Assembly (NCBI RefSeq): GCF_001641265.1
Contig: NW_020167521.1
Location: 186,001-250,000, forward strand
DNA from: Pseudogymnoascus destructans
Lineage: Eukaryota; Ascomycota; Leotiomycetes; Thelebolales; Thelebolaceae
Length of the DNA stretch: 64,000 nt
Reading direction: 5' to 3'
A program made the translations under genes and the position numbers. Below the pieces are notes generated by a model. It had not been told where the DNA came from. It saw only the letters and a program-made list of their open reading frames with translations, and ran no database searches. This document shows positions 11,143 to 21,214 of the stretch, piece after piece (the first letter of the stretch is position 1; each line of letters begins with the position of its first letter).

Positions 11143-11622
11143 TAAAGGGATATCAGAGATATTATAGATAACAAATATCCAACATATCCTCTACTATCCA
11201 TTACATGGGGTTGCAGCCATAAACACTAGCTGTAGCAGTTTACAGTTTAGGGTGGTTGAGGCATTTTTTTGAACTATAACCTGAGCAAAAGCAGGCAGCT
11301 AATACCAACAACTTCTTATTTGTAATGGCTAACATATTTCACATGTAAGTGGCCTATAAAGCGACTGGCCTAACTCATTTTACACCTAAAATCACAAACT
11401 TTGTAACTAAATATCTTAACAACAGTTAAATAATAAATTATAAAAATATAATCTTACCCTTTTATAAGCATTTAAAGTACTATACTTGATTTTTAAGGCA
11501 ATTAGTGTTATAGTTATTAAGATACTAAGAAGTAGGTTAAAAGTAGGGGTTAAAACTTAGTATCTTAATAACCATAAAGCTAATTGCCTTAAAATTCAAT
11601 TATTGTTGTTTAAACGCCTACA
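11143..11622. other. AT-rich non-coding stretch with a long hairpin
   Basis: No gene is recognised. It probably contains further decayed transposon sequence. The only clear structure is the inverted repeat at 11491-11594, described separately. Confidence 0.5.
11491..11594. repeat. 39-bp inverted repeat, possible MITE
   Basis: The left arm 11491-11529 starts TTTTAAGGCAATTAG and the right arm 11556-11594 is its reverse complement with three mismatches, separated by a 26-base loop. It could be a miniature element with TTAAGGCAATTAG-type ends or a foldback structure. It encodes nothing. Confidence 0.75.
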
Positions 11623-14215
11623 ACGTACATGTATAGCGAAAGCGCCAAACAAGCGAAAGTGCCAAAATATTACGACCACCCTATAAGAATTGCAATAAAT
11701 CTACTACAACACTAGAAATCAACTAAAACTACTTGGAGTCTTCTTCCTCATACGTGTCTATTACAATCTGACAAGTGCACGCATTGTGCTTAGCCCCACC
11801 ACACTTACCACAGTAGCATGCACGCGTTTCTTCCCTTGGCTTTCAACTACCACTTGCCTTTGTTTCTTGCTCTACTTGTTATATAATGTCCCTCTTATCC
11901 TGTAGCTCCTGTGCCTCCTGTTGACTAAGTGATCCTCCTTGCTGTAGACATGTTTTTTTTGCCCTCTGGCGCTTGCTTAGTACTTCATTTGCCTGTTAGA
12001 GGTTCTGGTTGTAATGGTGGGTGCACCAGATATGAGAATCTAGCCACCCAAGGAAGGGATGAATTTACTAAGACAACACACTGTCTTAGGAAACAGAGCC
12101 AAAGGGTTGTAGCTTAGACTATTCCACAACGCAGCAATCAGGTGTATGATGTGGTGAAGTGGTTTAGACAAGTTGCAACAAATGTTGAGTCTGAGAACTC
12201 AGGGGTAAGTCAGAGGTTAGCACCTCACTGACTTTTCAAAAACAGAGAATAACAAGATCAATGCTTGGAAGCTTGTAAAAGACGTGGAAGTATGTGATAG
12301 TCGATTTACTGTATTGCCTGCTTGCCCTTTCTTAAGGAAAGGGCAATCCTATTTATGCCAAAGGAGTGTAGTTCTCTCATTTTCCATGACTTTCCATGAC
12401 TAACCAGGCTTGGTAAATGTATTAGAAATCAAGTGCGACCCACAACTAGCTTGCTAATCATGTAGTGAACGTAAGAGAATCCCATAGAACCATCTCTTGG
12501 GTTCCTAGCCTATAGGAAGTGAAAAGGAGGTCCAAGGTCAGAGTACCTATAGACAAATTATGTCATAACTTAACCAATCTTGTGGGTAACTAAGGAGCGA
12601 TGACGTGTAATGAATCATAGAGGGTTGTAGAAGCTTCTAGAGCTATCGTTCATGTTCCTAGGCCTCTAGTTGGTAGAGATATGCCATGTGGTAGTATTGG
12701 CCCACCCCCTTAAGGAGGAGATTTTCTTAATAACTTGTTCAATGAGTGTTCAAATGATATGCCGTGATGTATGTAGCATAAACAGATGTAGTAGAAGAGT
12801 TTGCAGCAATCGTTGAGTAGTATTGCTTCTGTTGTTGGTGTGATAAGCCAAGATATGTATGGTGACTTGTAGGTTTGAGGAGGAGATTTCTAAGTTTGCT
12901 CTTGAGTTTGATAGCAAACTGAGTGCAACGAATGTCAGTATGACACTGGTTCTCTGCCTTTAACAATGTGAATTGATGCATTATTTTTGATGCACCCTTT
13001 GTAAACTAGTCAGTAGCTGTATAGATTTAGCTTAGAGAGCTATTTTGATGGCGTGAAATCCAAGTTTTAATAAAGGTAGACTATGACATAGCTTTAGTTG
13101 GGTTATTTGGTGTTTGGGAAACCTATGGTTGAGCAGTACCTAGGCAGGAGCTTAGAGGTGTTAGTGTCTTTAACTTAAGATCAAGTATAGAGATCACACT
13201 CTTAGGGTTGAATGGGAGAAGTCTAGCACCCTAGAAGCCTCCTTGAATGTTTCTTTCTCTCATTGCAGTGTTAAATGTAGCGTGGAAGGCAGGAAAGAAG
13301 TCATCATTATATAAGCCTGCATCATATCTTGAATTTGTTAACTATAAGTCTGCTTTAATGGGCTAAAACAGCCAACATCAAGTGGCTAGAGTAGATGAGA
13401 AGAATGAGCAGGCATGCAGAGAGTTATAATGTTGTGTTCTTTGTAGTACTTCTCAAACTCGTCTAAGTAGTGACTCTCATGACCATCAAGGACCAACAAG
13501 CGATAACCACCAACAGTCCGGGACTTTGTATGCTTCTCAAGATGCTAAATCCAATCCATACCTCTCTCGTTTGTAGTCTAACCATTTTCAGAGACAGCAA
13601 TTACCCAGTTAGGTGGAAATCCGCTGTTTTGGTACCAAGAGGCAAGGTGGTTTTTACCTGCAACAATGATGAATGGCAGCACTGCCCAACCTTGGGAATT
13701 AACACCTTGGATTACTATAACCCATTCCTGATTGCTAGGCTGCACCTTCTTTGCTTTTGCATGCCCGTCTAAGCTTGTTACAACCATAGCAGTTGAGATA
13801 ACACCCATTATAAATCCAGTCTTATCAAAGTTGTAGATATCTACATCATAGATGCCATATTTTGTAATTGTATTGCGCACAAGCTCAAACCAACTACAGA
13901 TGACTTCTAGGTTCTTACACTTAGCCCTCTAATAGTAATATTTCTGCTAGAAACATGTCTAGAGCTCTAGGCGGTGCTTAATGAAGTTGTAAGCTAGGAG
14001 GATTCAGTACTTCGTCATGGTTGAGGGAAATAGAGGCAAGGGTGATGTGTGGTTAACCATGTGTCACAAGAAGTCGATTAGCCATATCTTTAACAATAGA
14101 CACCTAGGGGAAGAATCCTTTAGCAGCTAGGTCGAGTATATACTAAACAAGGACGGATTCCTCTAGGTTAGTTAATTTCTGTGAGTTGGCTTTGATATCA
14201 TGTCGTGAAGATACG
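11623..14215 (-). pseudogene. F1 transposon relic with nested solo LTR
   Basis: The left end carries the F1 terminal repeat (ACGTACATGTATAGCGAAAG...) followed by the 3' end of the F1 transposase on the minus strand, including remains of the CCHC zinc knuckle region. The copy is split at 12010-12945 by a complete LTR-M and resumes to about the DIQANSRKLT region, where Gypsy-B begins. Short frames such as 13578-13880 still spell YNFDKTGFIMGV, with Asp-Glu-Thr changed to Asp-Lys-Thr. Many stops, and the expected TA at the left boundary reads CA. The other terminal repeat is missing. Confidence 0.85.
12010..12945 (+). repeat. LTR-M, complete solo copy with 5-bp target duplication
   Basis: A 936-bp sequence starting TGTAATGGTGGGTGCACC and ending GTCAGTATGACA (TG...CA ends). 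It is flanked by CTGGT at 12005-12009 and again at 12946-12950, and it interrupts the F1 relic at a place that closes up if one CTGGT is removed. Five-base duplication and TG/CA ends fit a solo LTR. No internal retroelement of this family is present in the window. A small antisense frame (12739-12981 region) recurs in other copies. Confidence 0.85.
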
Positions 14216-14690
14216 TGTAACGCTGACTTCTAAACGATAGAAGACACAGAGGTTCTCTTGCGTAAAGGTTTACTTATCAGAGGAGGCAGGGGATCAGACA
14301 CAAAGGCTTCAAGTAACACGTTACTAGTATATAACAAATACTGTATTGAGTTGAGCACGAAGCTCCTATCTAAGGAAATACTATCTACTTATATAGTGGC
14401 GTCGTGCCTAGTGGATTCTTGGGAACTCACTCGAGTCCTCAGAGTCCTGGACTCTTAGGACTCTTCTCATCATCCTGTGAGTCCATCACGTGCCTAGTGG
14501 ACTCCTGGGAACTCACTCGAGTCCTCGGAGTCCTGGACTCTTAGGACTCTTCTCATCATCCTGCGAGTCCGTCACGTGATACTTTCGGAACTACTATTCC
14601 CCGCTGCCCCTCCAGGTACCAGGGCCGGTCTCATGCGACCTCCCTCCTTCCTGTCCTGTAGTTGGCCAGCCTTCTTGTTCCGTCGTAACA
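14216..14690 (-). repeat. Gypsy-B 3' LTR
   Basis: 475 bp. It contains a two-copy tandem of an 86-bp unit (14403-14488 and 14489-14574) beginning CGTGCCTAGTGGA, also present in the other LTR. Differences from the 5' LTR are at about 14234 (A for C), one C/T near 14411 and one G/A near 14440. Confidence 0.92.
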
Positions 14691-14786
14691 CTCGCTCCCT
14701 TCCCCTGGGCATTCGTCTCGAATCCTATAAGTACGTCCATGTCCCCGGGACTCTGCTGCTCCTCAGCGAGTCCTTCAACATGCAAC

Positions 14787-15353
14787 ATGCCTACTGACAC
14801 TGCCCGCAAACTCCAGGAACGCAACGATCTTGTCCGTCGAATAAAGAACCACGGATACGAACTACCCGAAATGGATTCTTGCTCGAACTGCGTGAGGCGA
14901 AACATTACTTGCGTGTCGTCTCCAAATGATTCACGGCGGTGCGCCGAGTGCGTTCGTCGCAACTTGAAAGAAAAGTGTGACTGTATGGGTCCTGAGCATC
15001 CCGACTGGGTGAAGCTCGAACGGGAGGAGGATCGCCTGGATCGCGAAGAGGAAGAAACCCTTTCGAAGTTACTTCGTCTGCGGAAGCAGAAACGCCTCGT
15101 CCGAACCCGTGGTAAAGATATGCTCCGGCGAGGTTTGAAAACCCTCGACGAGCTTGATGCGGCAGAGGAGGCCGAACGTGTGGCTGCTGAGAAGCGTGAC
15201 GCTGTTGAGGCTGAGGAACAGGCAGTTAGCGCTGCCTCCTCGTCTGTGACCGGGACCCTCGCTTCCTCCGATCCACTGGCCTACTCCCCTGCATCTTGGG
15301 ATCAATGGCTGGCGGATGGCGGCGTCGATATTCCTCCAGCAGTTCTTTGCTGA
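14787..15353 (+). CDS. Antisense Cys-rich (Zn2Cys6-spaced) coiled-coil protein in Gypsy-B
   Basis: A 188-residue ORF on the strand opposite to gag-pol, starting in the space between the 3' LTR and pol and overlapping the last 128 bases of pol. Cysteines at about 32, 35, 42, 52, 55 and 64 follow C-x2-C-x6-C-x9-C-x2-C-x8-C, inside the range of the fungal Zn2Cys6 binuclear cluster; another Cys is at 66. Residues 76-150 are charged and probably helical or coiled-coil (EREEDRLDREEEE, LLRLRKQKR, RRGLKTLDELDAAEE). A TATAAGT at 14728-14734 lies about 55 bases upstream of the ATG, so a transcript could start beside the LTR. An in-frame ATG at 14739 would add 16 residues. No similar reading frame is expected by chance in this composition. 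The function is unknown; a DNA-binding or regulatory role is only inferred from the Cys spacing. Confidence 0.72.
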   Translation: MPTDTARKLQERNDLVRRIKNHGYELPEMDSCSNCVRRNITCVSSPNDSRRCAECVRRNLKEKCDCMGPEHPDWVKLEREEDRLDREEEETLSKLLRLRKQKRLVRTRGKDMLRRGLKTLDELDAAEEAERVAAEKRDAVEAEEQAVSAASSSVTGTLASSDPLAYSPASWDQWLADGGVDIPPAVLC

Positions 15354-18300
15354 TGTTCCTTGTTGGTTCCCACGAATTATCCGTAGGTTCGTAATTTTCC
15401 CATTTTATCAAAAACTCTTCTCGACGTCCTACTAACCTTCTGTCTAGGATCGCTTCGACCTCATATTCGATTATCTCATTCTCGGGTTGGAGTTCGGTGT
15501 CGGTCGCAATTGGGGTATTTCCTCTTGCTGGTTCCAGTAGTGAGACATGAAATACCGGGTGTAGTCTAGGCTTCCTGGGTAGCTGCAGTCTGTAATTAAC
15601 TGAGCTGACTTTGTTCAATATTTTGAATGGTCCCAATTTCTTGAAGTCCAACTTTGTGCTTGGTCGTTTCGTTTTGATATGTTTCCGGAGTAGGTATACT
15701 TTATCCCCCTCCTTGAAGGCAGGTTCCATACTGCGCTTCTTGTTTGCGTATGCGGCGGATCGTTCATTTAAGAATTGGATGTCCGTCGCAAGTTGTTCGT
15801 GGAACGATTTCAGTTGTTCCACCACGATCAGGGCTTGTTCAGCTCGTGATTCATCCGGTCTTGGTTGCCTATATGCTTCTGGCTGGTAGCCATAATTGGC
15901 AAAGAACGGTGAGACTTTCGTTGCTTCTGTCATCGCGCTGTTATATGCAAACTGTGCGATGGGTAAGATCTGAACCCAGTTATCCTGTTGATGATTGACA
16001 TAGCTTCGCAGGTACTGTTCAAGGGTCTGATTTAATCTTTCTGTTTGGCCGTCTGTCTGGGGATGAAAAGCTGTTGACAGCTTATGATTTGTTCCCAGTA
16101 GCGCCATCAATGATTTCCAGAATTTCGAAGTAAAGAGCTTGTCTCTATCTGAGATGATTTCTTCTGGCATCCCATGATCGGCTAATATGACTCGAATGAA
16201 GGTATATGCGAGCGCCTCGGCGTCGCTAGCTTCTAGATATGGTATAAACTTCCCATATTTCGTGAGTCTTTCCGTGATGACGAGGATAGAGTCGTATTCT
16301 ATTCCTGTTAACGGGTCCTTGGATGGTGGAAGCTTGACGATGAAGTCCAAAGCTATTGATTTCCACGCTCCTTTTGGTACTGGTGTCGACTTGAGTTGTC
16401 CGTATGGCAGATGCCTATTGGATTTTGACTTGCTGCAAATGTCGCACTCTCTTACCACTGTCTCTACCTGCTTCCTCATACCTGGGAAGTAGTAGTGTCG
16501 AGTGATTCGTTCGAAGGTTCGTGTTACTCCCTGATGACCGTGTGCTGGTAACGAGTGTTGTTCTTGCACCAGCGGGCGTCTCATTTGACTTGGGACATAC
16601 ACTAACCCTTTGTATCGAATCAATCCTTGTTCGTCGATGGTGAAGTCGCCTTCGACTTTGGACAAGACTCGCTTGGCGCATTCGTCTGTTGCGTAAGCTT
16701 TCTTGAGTCTTTCCTCGAGTTCTGTATCTTCGATGACTGAGATCGTCGCTAGTAACTCGTTGTACTGTATTCCTGCATCTGTTTTCTTCAGAATTGCTCT
16801 AGGTCTTTCTTCCTTTGGGCCGGCGTAGTCGGTCCGTCTGCTGAGAGCATCTGCTCTTGCATTCTCGGAGCCCTTGCGATAGGTTATCGTGAAGTTGTAG
16901 GCTGCGAGGGTTTCTGCCCAGCGGACTTGTCTGCGGTTTAAAACCTTGGTCGTGGTGAAGTATATGAGGTTCTTGTGATCCGTCCATACCTGCACAGGGT
17001 AGGTGGGTCCCTCAAGATATACTCGCCACTGCTCAAAGGCAACGACAATAGCCAGTAGCTCCTTGTCGTGGATGTCGTAATTGAGTTCCGCGGGTGACAG
17101 TTTCCTAGAGTAGTACGCGATTGGTTTGAACTTACCGTTCTCGTCTGGTTGATTCAGACATGCTCCAATTGCGAAGTCAGAAGAGTCCGTTTCGAGGATG
17201 ATCTTCTTTGCAGGGTCAAATGTAGCAAGGATAGGTGCTTCCGTGAACTTCGTCTTAAGTTCCTGGAAAGCAGCCTCTGCCTTGTCCGTCCATTTGAATT
17301 CGAGATCCTTTCTGGTAAGCTCCGTGAGTGGTTGAGCTACCTTGGAATATCCCGAGATGAATCTTCGGTAGAAGTTGGCGAAGCCTAGGAAGGCTTGCAC
17401 TTCCTTGACCGTGGTCGGTGTTGGTCATTCCAACACTGCCGTTACTTTTGCTTGGTCCATCTTGATGCCATGCGTTCCAATAATGTAACCCAAGAATTCG
17501 ACTTGGTTTTTATGGAACTCGCACTTCTCTGGTTTGAGGAGTAAGCTGTACTCCTTTAGTTTCTTCAGGACGAGTTTGACATGCTTGACATGCTCCTCCT
17601 TGGTTGCTGAATACACCAGGACATCGTCTAGGTAGACAATGGTAAAGATGTCTAAGTATTCGTGCAAAGCATCATTCATCAGTCGTTGCATAGATGCGGG
17701 TGCGTTTGTTAGCCCAAAGGGCATGACTTGATACTCGAATAGGCCATAGCGGGTGCGGAATGCTGTTTTCCACTCTTCCCCAGCCTTGATTCGGATCAGG
17801 TTGTATGCTCCTCGCAGATCTAGCTTACTGAAGATCTTTGCTCCTTGAAATCTATCGTGTAGTTCGTTGATTAACGGCAGGGCATACCTGTCCTTGATTG
17901 TGATGTTGTTCAACGCTCGATAGTCCACACATAACCGTAGGGAGCCATCTTTCTTTGGTACGAAAAGCACCGGACTTCCTGCTGGTGATGTGGATGGTCT
18001 GATGAATCCTTTCGCTAGGTTATCATCAATGTACTCCTTAAGTACCTTCAGCTCCTTTTCCGATAGCTGATATATTGGTCCGAACGGTGGACTCTTGTCT
18101 TTCTCCAAGGGTATCTCGTGATCCCATGGTTGGTGCTTAGGAAGCGCCTCATTCTTAGGGCCTTCCTGGAATAATTGCTCGTATTCCTTGTACTCCACCG
18201 GTATACTCATCGGTGAGGATGCCTGGGCTAGGTCATCGAGCTCGGAGGTTGCACATAACTCCTTCCGGCCCTGGGAGGGTTTCTCCCGTTGTCGCGTGTC

Positions 18301-18758
18301 CGTCCGTTGTTCACACGCGCACTGGCTCATCACAACTTTCTCGTTCCACCAGTCGATCTGGGGGTTGTGTTTCTTGAGCCATGGCATACCAAGGATGCAC
18401 GCATGGTTGTCCATGTGCACGATGTCAAACTGAATCGTTTCCTTGTGCCCGTGTAGCATGACCATTTCCAATGGGACCGTTTCGTGGGTCACCATTCCTT
18501 CATTAGTCGAGATGGGCTCTCCATCTACGACCATTAACGGGTATGGTTCGGTTTTCAATTGCGTCTTGAAACCTTGCGTGTCTGCTACTTTCTTTGTCAT
18601 AAAGTTGCCCGTCGCTCCTGAGTCAATCATTGCTCGGAGGTGTCGCTGTTGTATCTTAGCGACCACATATAGTTGCATGCTGCCCGTCGTGGCGCATAGT
18701 TGGTCTGTACTAGGCCTCTTCGTGTCGCTCGCCGGTGGCCTACCGTCGAGGACTCCTA
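15226..18758 (-). pseudogene. Gypsy-B pol (PR-RT-RH-IN-chromodomain) with one TGA
   Basis: The polyprotein frame runs from the frameshift site near 18759 to 15226. Domains in order: aspartic protease (MIDSGATGNF), reverse transcriptase (YLDDVLVYS, FGLTNAPASMQ), RNase H (ETDSSDFAIG), integrase zinc-binding (HGHQGVTRTFER...CDICSKSK) and catalytic core (DFIVKLP, DRDKLFTSKFW, HPQTDGQTERLNQ), and a C-terminal chromodomain (YEVEAILDRR...YLIKWENYEPTDNSWEP-like), which places it among chromoviruses. The only lesion seen is TGA at 17425-17427 between RT and RNase H, at a position where a Trp-Pro would be expected. The two halves (18678-17425 and 17400-15226) are in the same frame. The remainder is uninterrupted, so the element was active recently. 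Confidence 0.9.
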
Positions 18759-20693
18759 GTTTTTTGACTCGTCCGAGGAAGGATAGTATTCATCCGCTTC
18801 CAATGGTGGTCCTTGGGGAGATCGTTTCCCTCGCTCTTCTGCTTCATCTAGCAGATGTGGGTATTTCTCGTATACCTGTTCGCTTTTGATAGGCAAGTCT
18901 CCTTCAGACTGGCTTCGCCTGAGGGCGTGAACTTGCTCTGCGTCTCTGAAGTGTATCCTGGGCGAGGATCGGGGAAACAACTGATTCTGGTGTTTCTTTT
19001 TCCAGTGGAGCTTGCAGTCATCTTCGCTGCAATACTCCCAGTAGACATACGCGTGCCAGGGATGATCAGTCTCTGTTGCGTCTGTCATTGATAGTTCCCG
19101 CTGTCCTCTCACCCATGCACTATCTTCCCTCGGAGGCGTGGAGAACGTGTCTAGTTGCTCCATGGCTCTCCTTTCGATGCGTGGAGTGGGTCTCGCATTT
19201 TCCCGTCGGAGCATATCTCTGGCTTTCTCGTCGTACTTCTTCAGGGCTCTCCTGCGGTCCTGGTAGTAAAGTTCGACGCTTTTCATATACTTCAGTTTAG
19301 CCATATGCTCGACATCCTTCTCCAGTTCTTCCGCTTCTTGGGCTTCCAACTTAGCTACGTCTTGGGACGTGCCAAGCAGCCTGCGGGTATTCGTTAGTTG
19401 GTCGTAGTATCTCCAGAGGTCATCCTTGCAGTCGTCCACCTTGCACTTTAACGGAAGTTCCTGTAACAGGTTCCCGTAGAGGTCTTTAAGCATGGGGATT
19501 CTCCTCTGGCCATTGGGCTTGTCTCGTTCGGCCCTAATCTTCGCGTGGGCGTGTTTTGCCATGCGTCTTACTACGCTCTTGCACCGTGGACTCATTGGTT
19601 CCATAGGTGCGAGTTCATCGAAGGTCTCCTGTTCCGAGACGGTGAACGATTCCGCCTCCGACCCTTCATCTGAGCTCTCGTCTTCTGGGGTGCTTTCGCC
19701 GTTTATTCCCCAGTCCTGTTTGCTCACAAACGTTGCGTTCAACTGTCCTGTCCAGGTGGCATTGAGTTGTTTGCCGACTTTGCGTCCGCCGTTCCCTTTC
19801 TTTGGCTGTCTGCAGTCTCGGGCCATGTGGCCTGGCTTGTCGCAGTTAAAACAGAGTCGTTCCTTGAATTGTCTGTCTTTCTTAGGGTCACGGGGTCGTC
19901 CAGGTTTGAACGTGGCATCGAGTTCCATTGGGTCCGACCAACGGTTGTCTCGCGGGTGTTGATCCCGTCGTCTGCCCTCGTTTCCCCGGTAGGGGTAACT
20001 TTTCTTGGGCTTGTCATAGGTCCGACGTTCCTTCTGGAATTCGTATAGTCGATTGTCGATTCGGACCGTATGTTCGATTAGCGCTACCATGTCCGTTGGT
20101 TGTTGTTCCAAACGGGCAAGTTCCATACGTATATGGCTCTTCAGCCCATGTCGGTAGTGGCTGATGAGTGCGCTGGCGTCCCATCCTGTCTGATTGCCGT
20201 ATCTCTGGAATTCTGTGGAGTATGTGAGGGCGCTGCCAGTCTGCTTAAGTGCAAACAGATGGTCTTCTGCGGTCTTAATCTCATCGATGTCTCCGAACAT
20301 GCGTCGGATTTCCTTACAGAATCCATTCCAGCTGCCAAACATAGTCTGCGTAGTTGTCATGCTTCCATTGGTACTTTCATATTTGAAATAGTCCTTGAGG
20401 AATGGTTCGATCCATCGCAGGGCTTCCCCCCTAAGGTAGGACGCAGTCCACAGGGCATAGCTCTCCTGGGTGGGAAACTTCTCATCATTGAAGTGCTGGT
20501 ACAGTTCGACCTGTAGCAAAAACACCTCAAGTTCCTTTCGGTTGCCGGAGTAAGTGTCGGGCAACTTGACGCGTAGAGTTTCCTTGAGTTCGTTGACGGT
20601 GGGTGCATCGGGCATCTCTTCATTCTCAGGCTTAGACCTCTGAGACGAAGTTGGCGTGGTGGGGGTTTTCCCCTTCGAACTGACGACAGACAT
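18756..20693 (-). CDS. Gypsy-B Gag with CCHC zinc knuckle
   Basis: Gag polyprotein of 645 residues, the capsid and nucleic-acid-binding protein of the retrotransposon particle. Residues about 35-240 form the retrotransposon-gag region (LPDTYSGNRKELEVFLLQVE, LRGEALRWIEPFL). A zinc knuckle at about 282-295 reads CFNCDKPGHMARDC (C-x2-C-x4-H-x4-C). The C-terminal half is charged and ends SSDESKN. The last codons before the TAG stop hold an A AAA AAC slippery heptamer, and pol continues in the -1 frame. The frame is intact; ATG at 20693 lies 47 bases inside the 5' LTR boundary. Confidence 0.92.
   Translation of the reverse strand: MSVVSSKGKTPTTPTSSQRSKPENEEMPDAPTVNELKETLRVKLPDTYSGNRKELEVFLLQVELYQHFNDEKFPTQESYALWTASYLRGEALRWIEPFLKDYFKYESTNGSMTTTQTMFGSWNGFCKEIRRMFGDIDEIKTAEDHLFALKQTGSALTYSTEFQRYGNQTGWDASALISHYRHGLKSHIRMELARLEQQPTDMVALIEHTVRIDNRLYEFQKERRTYDKPKKSYPYRGNEGRRRDQHPRDNRWSDPMELDATFKPGRPRDPKKDRQFKERLCFNCDKPGHMARDCRQPKKGNGGRKVGKQLNATWTGQLNATFVSKQDWGINGESTPEDESSDEGSEAESFTVSEQETFDELAPMEPMSPRCKSVVRRMAKHAHAKIRAERDKPNGQRRIPMLKDLYGNLLQELPLKCKVDDCKDDLWRYYDQLTNTRRLLGTSQDVAKLEAQEAEELEKDVEHMAKLKYMKSVELYYQDRRRALKKYDEKARDMLRRENARPTPRIERRAMEQLDTFSTPPREDSAWVRGQRELSMTDATETDHPWHAYVYWEYCSEDDCKLHWKKKHQNQLFPRSSPRIHFRDAEQVHALRRSQSEGDLPIKSEQVYEKYPHLLDEAEERGKRSPQGPPLEADEYYPSSDESKN
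18759..18765 (-). promoter_or_regulatory. A AAA AAC -1 ribosomal frameshift site
   Basis: On the minus strand the gag codons tc[A AAA AAC] are followed at once by TAG. A -1 slip makes the ribosome read CTA GGA GTC, which is the open pol frame leading to the protease. A AAA AAC is a canonical X XXY YYZ heptamer. The register and the position directly before the gag stop both fit. A downstream pseudoknot or stem was not demonstrated. Confidence 0.75.
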
Positions 20694-20739
20694 GTTGCTT
20701 TGTGTGTAAGCCGGTACCTCGTAGAAGTGGTGCTCAAAG

Positions 20740-21214
20740 TGTAACGCTGACTTCTAACCGATAGAAGACACAGAGGTTCTCTTGCGTAAAGGTTTACTTA
20801 TCAGAGGAGGCAGGGGATCAGACACAAAGGCTTCAAGTAACACGTTACTAGTATATAACAAATACTGTATTGAGTTGAGCACGAAGCTCCTATCTAAGGA
20901 AATACTATCTACTTATATAGTGGCGTCGTGCCTAGTGGACTCTTGGGAACTCACTCGAGTCCTCGGAGTCCTGGACTCTTAGGACTCTTCTCATCATCCT
21001 GTGAGTCCATCACGTGCCTAGTGGACTCCTGGGAACTCACTCGAGTCCTCGGAGTCCTGGACTCTTAGGACTCTTCTCATCATCCTGCGAGTCCGTCACG
21101 TGATACTTTCGGAACTACTATTCCCCGCTGCCCCTCCAGGTACCAGGGCCGGTCTCATGCGACCTCCCTCCTTCCTGTCCTGTAGTTGGCCAGCCTTCTT
21201 GTTCCGTCGTAACA
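20740..21214 (-). repeat. Gypsy-B 5' LTR
   Basis: 475 bp, nearly identical to 14216-14690, with the same two 86-bp tandem units. On the minus strand it runs TGTTACGACGG... to ...CAGCGTTACA and is followed by the gag leader. It abuts the truncated reverse transcriptase gene of Gypsy-C at 21215. Confidence 0.92.

Larger units (their letters stand above)
14216..21214 (-). mobile_element. Gypsy-B: full-length Ty3/gypsy chromovirus (6999 bp)
   Basis: Two 475-bp LTRs (14216-14690 and 20740-21214) enclose gag and pol on the minus strand. The LTRs start TGTAACGCTGAC and end CCGTCGTAACA when read on the plus strand and differ at only three positions by my count. A purine tract complementary to 14691-14708 lies next to the 3' LTR. 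Gag, protease, reverse transcriptase, RNase H, integrase and chromodomain are all present. Pol is broken by a single TGA. An extra antisense gene lies between pol and the 3' LTR. The flanking five bases (ATACG and ATATG) are not identical, and the two flanks belong to unrelated elements (F1 relic and Gypsy-C). Confidence 0.92.

Noticed and set aside
14258..14458. 66-residue ORF repeated in both Gypsy-B LTRs
   Set aside because: It lies inside LTR sequence, shows no motif and exists twice simply because the LTR is duplicated.
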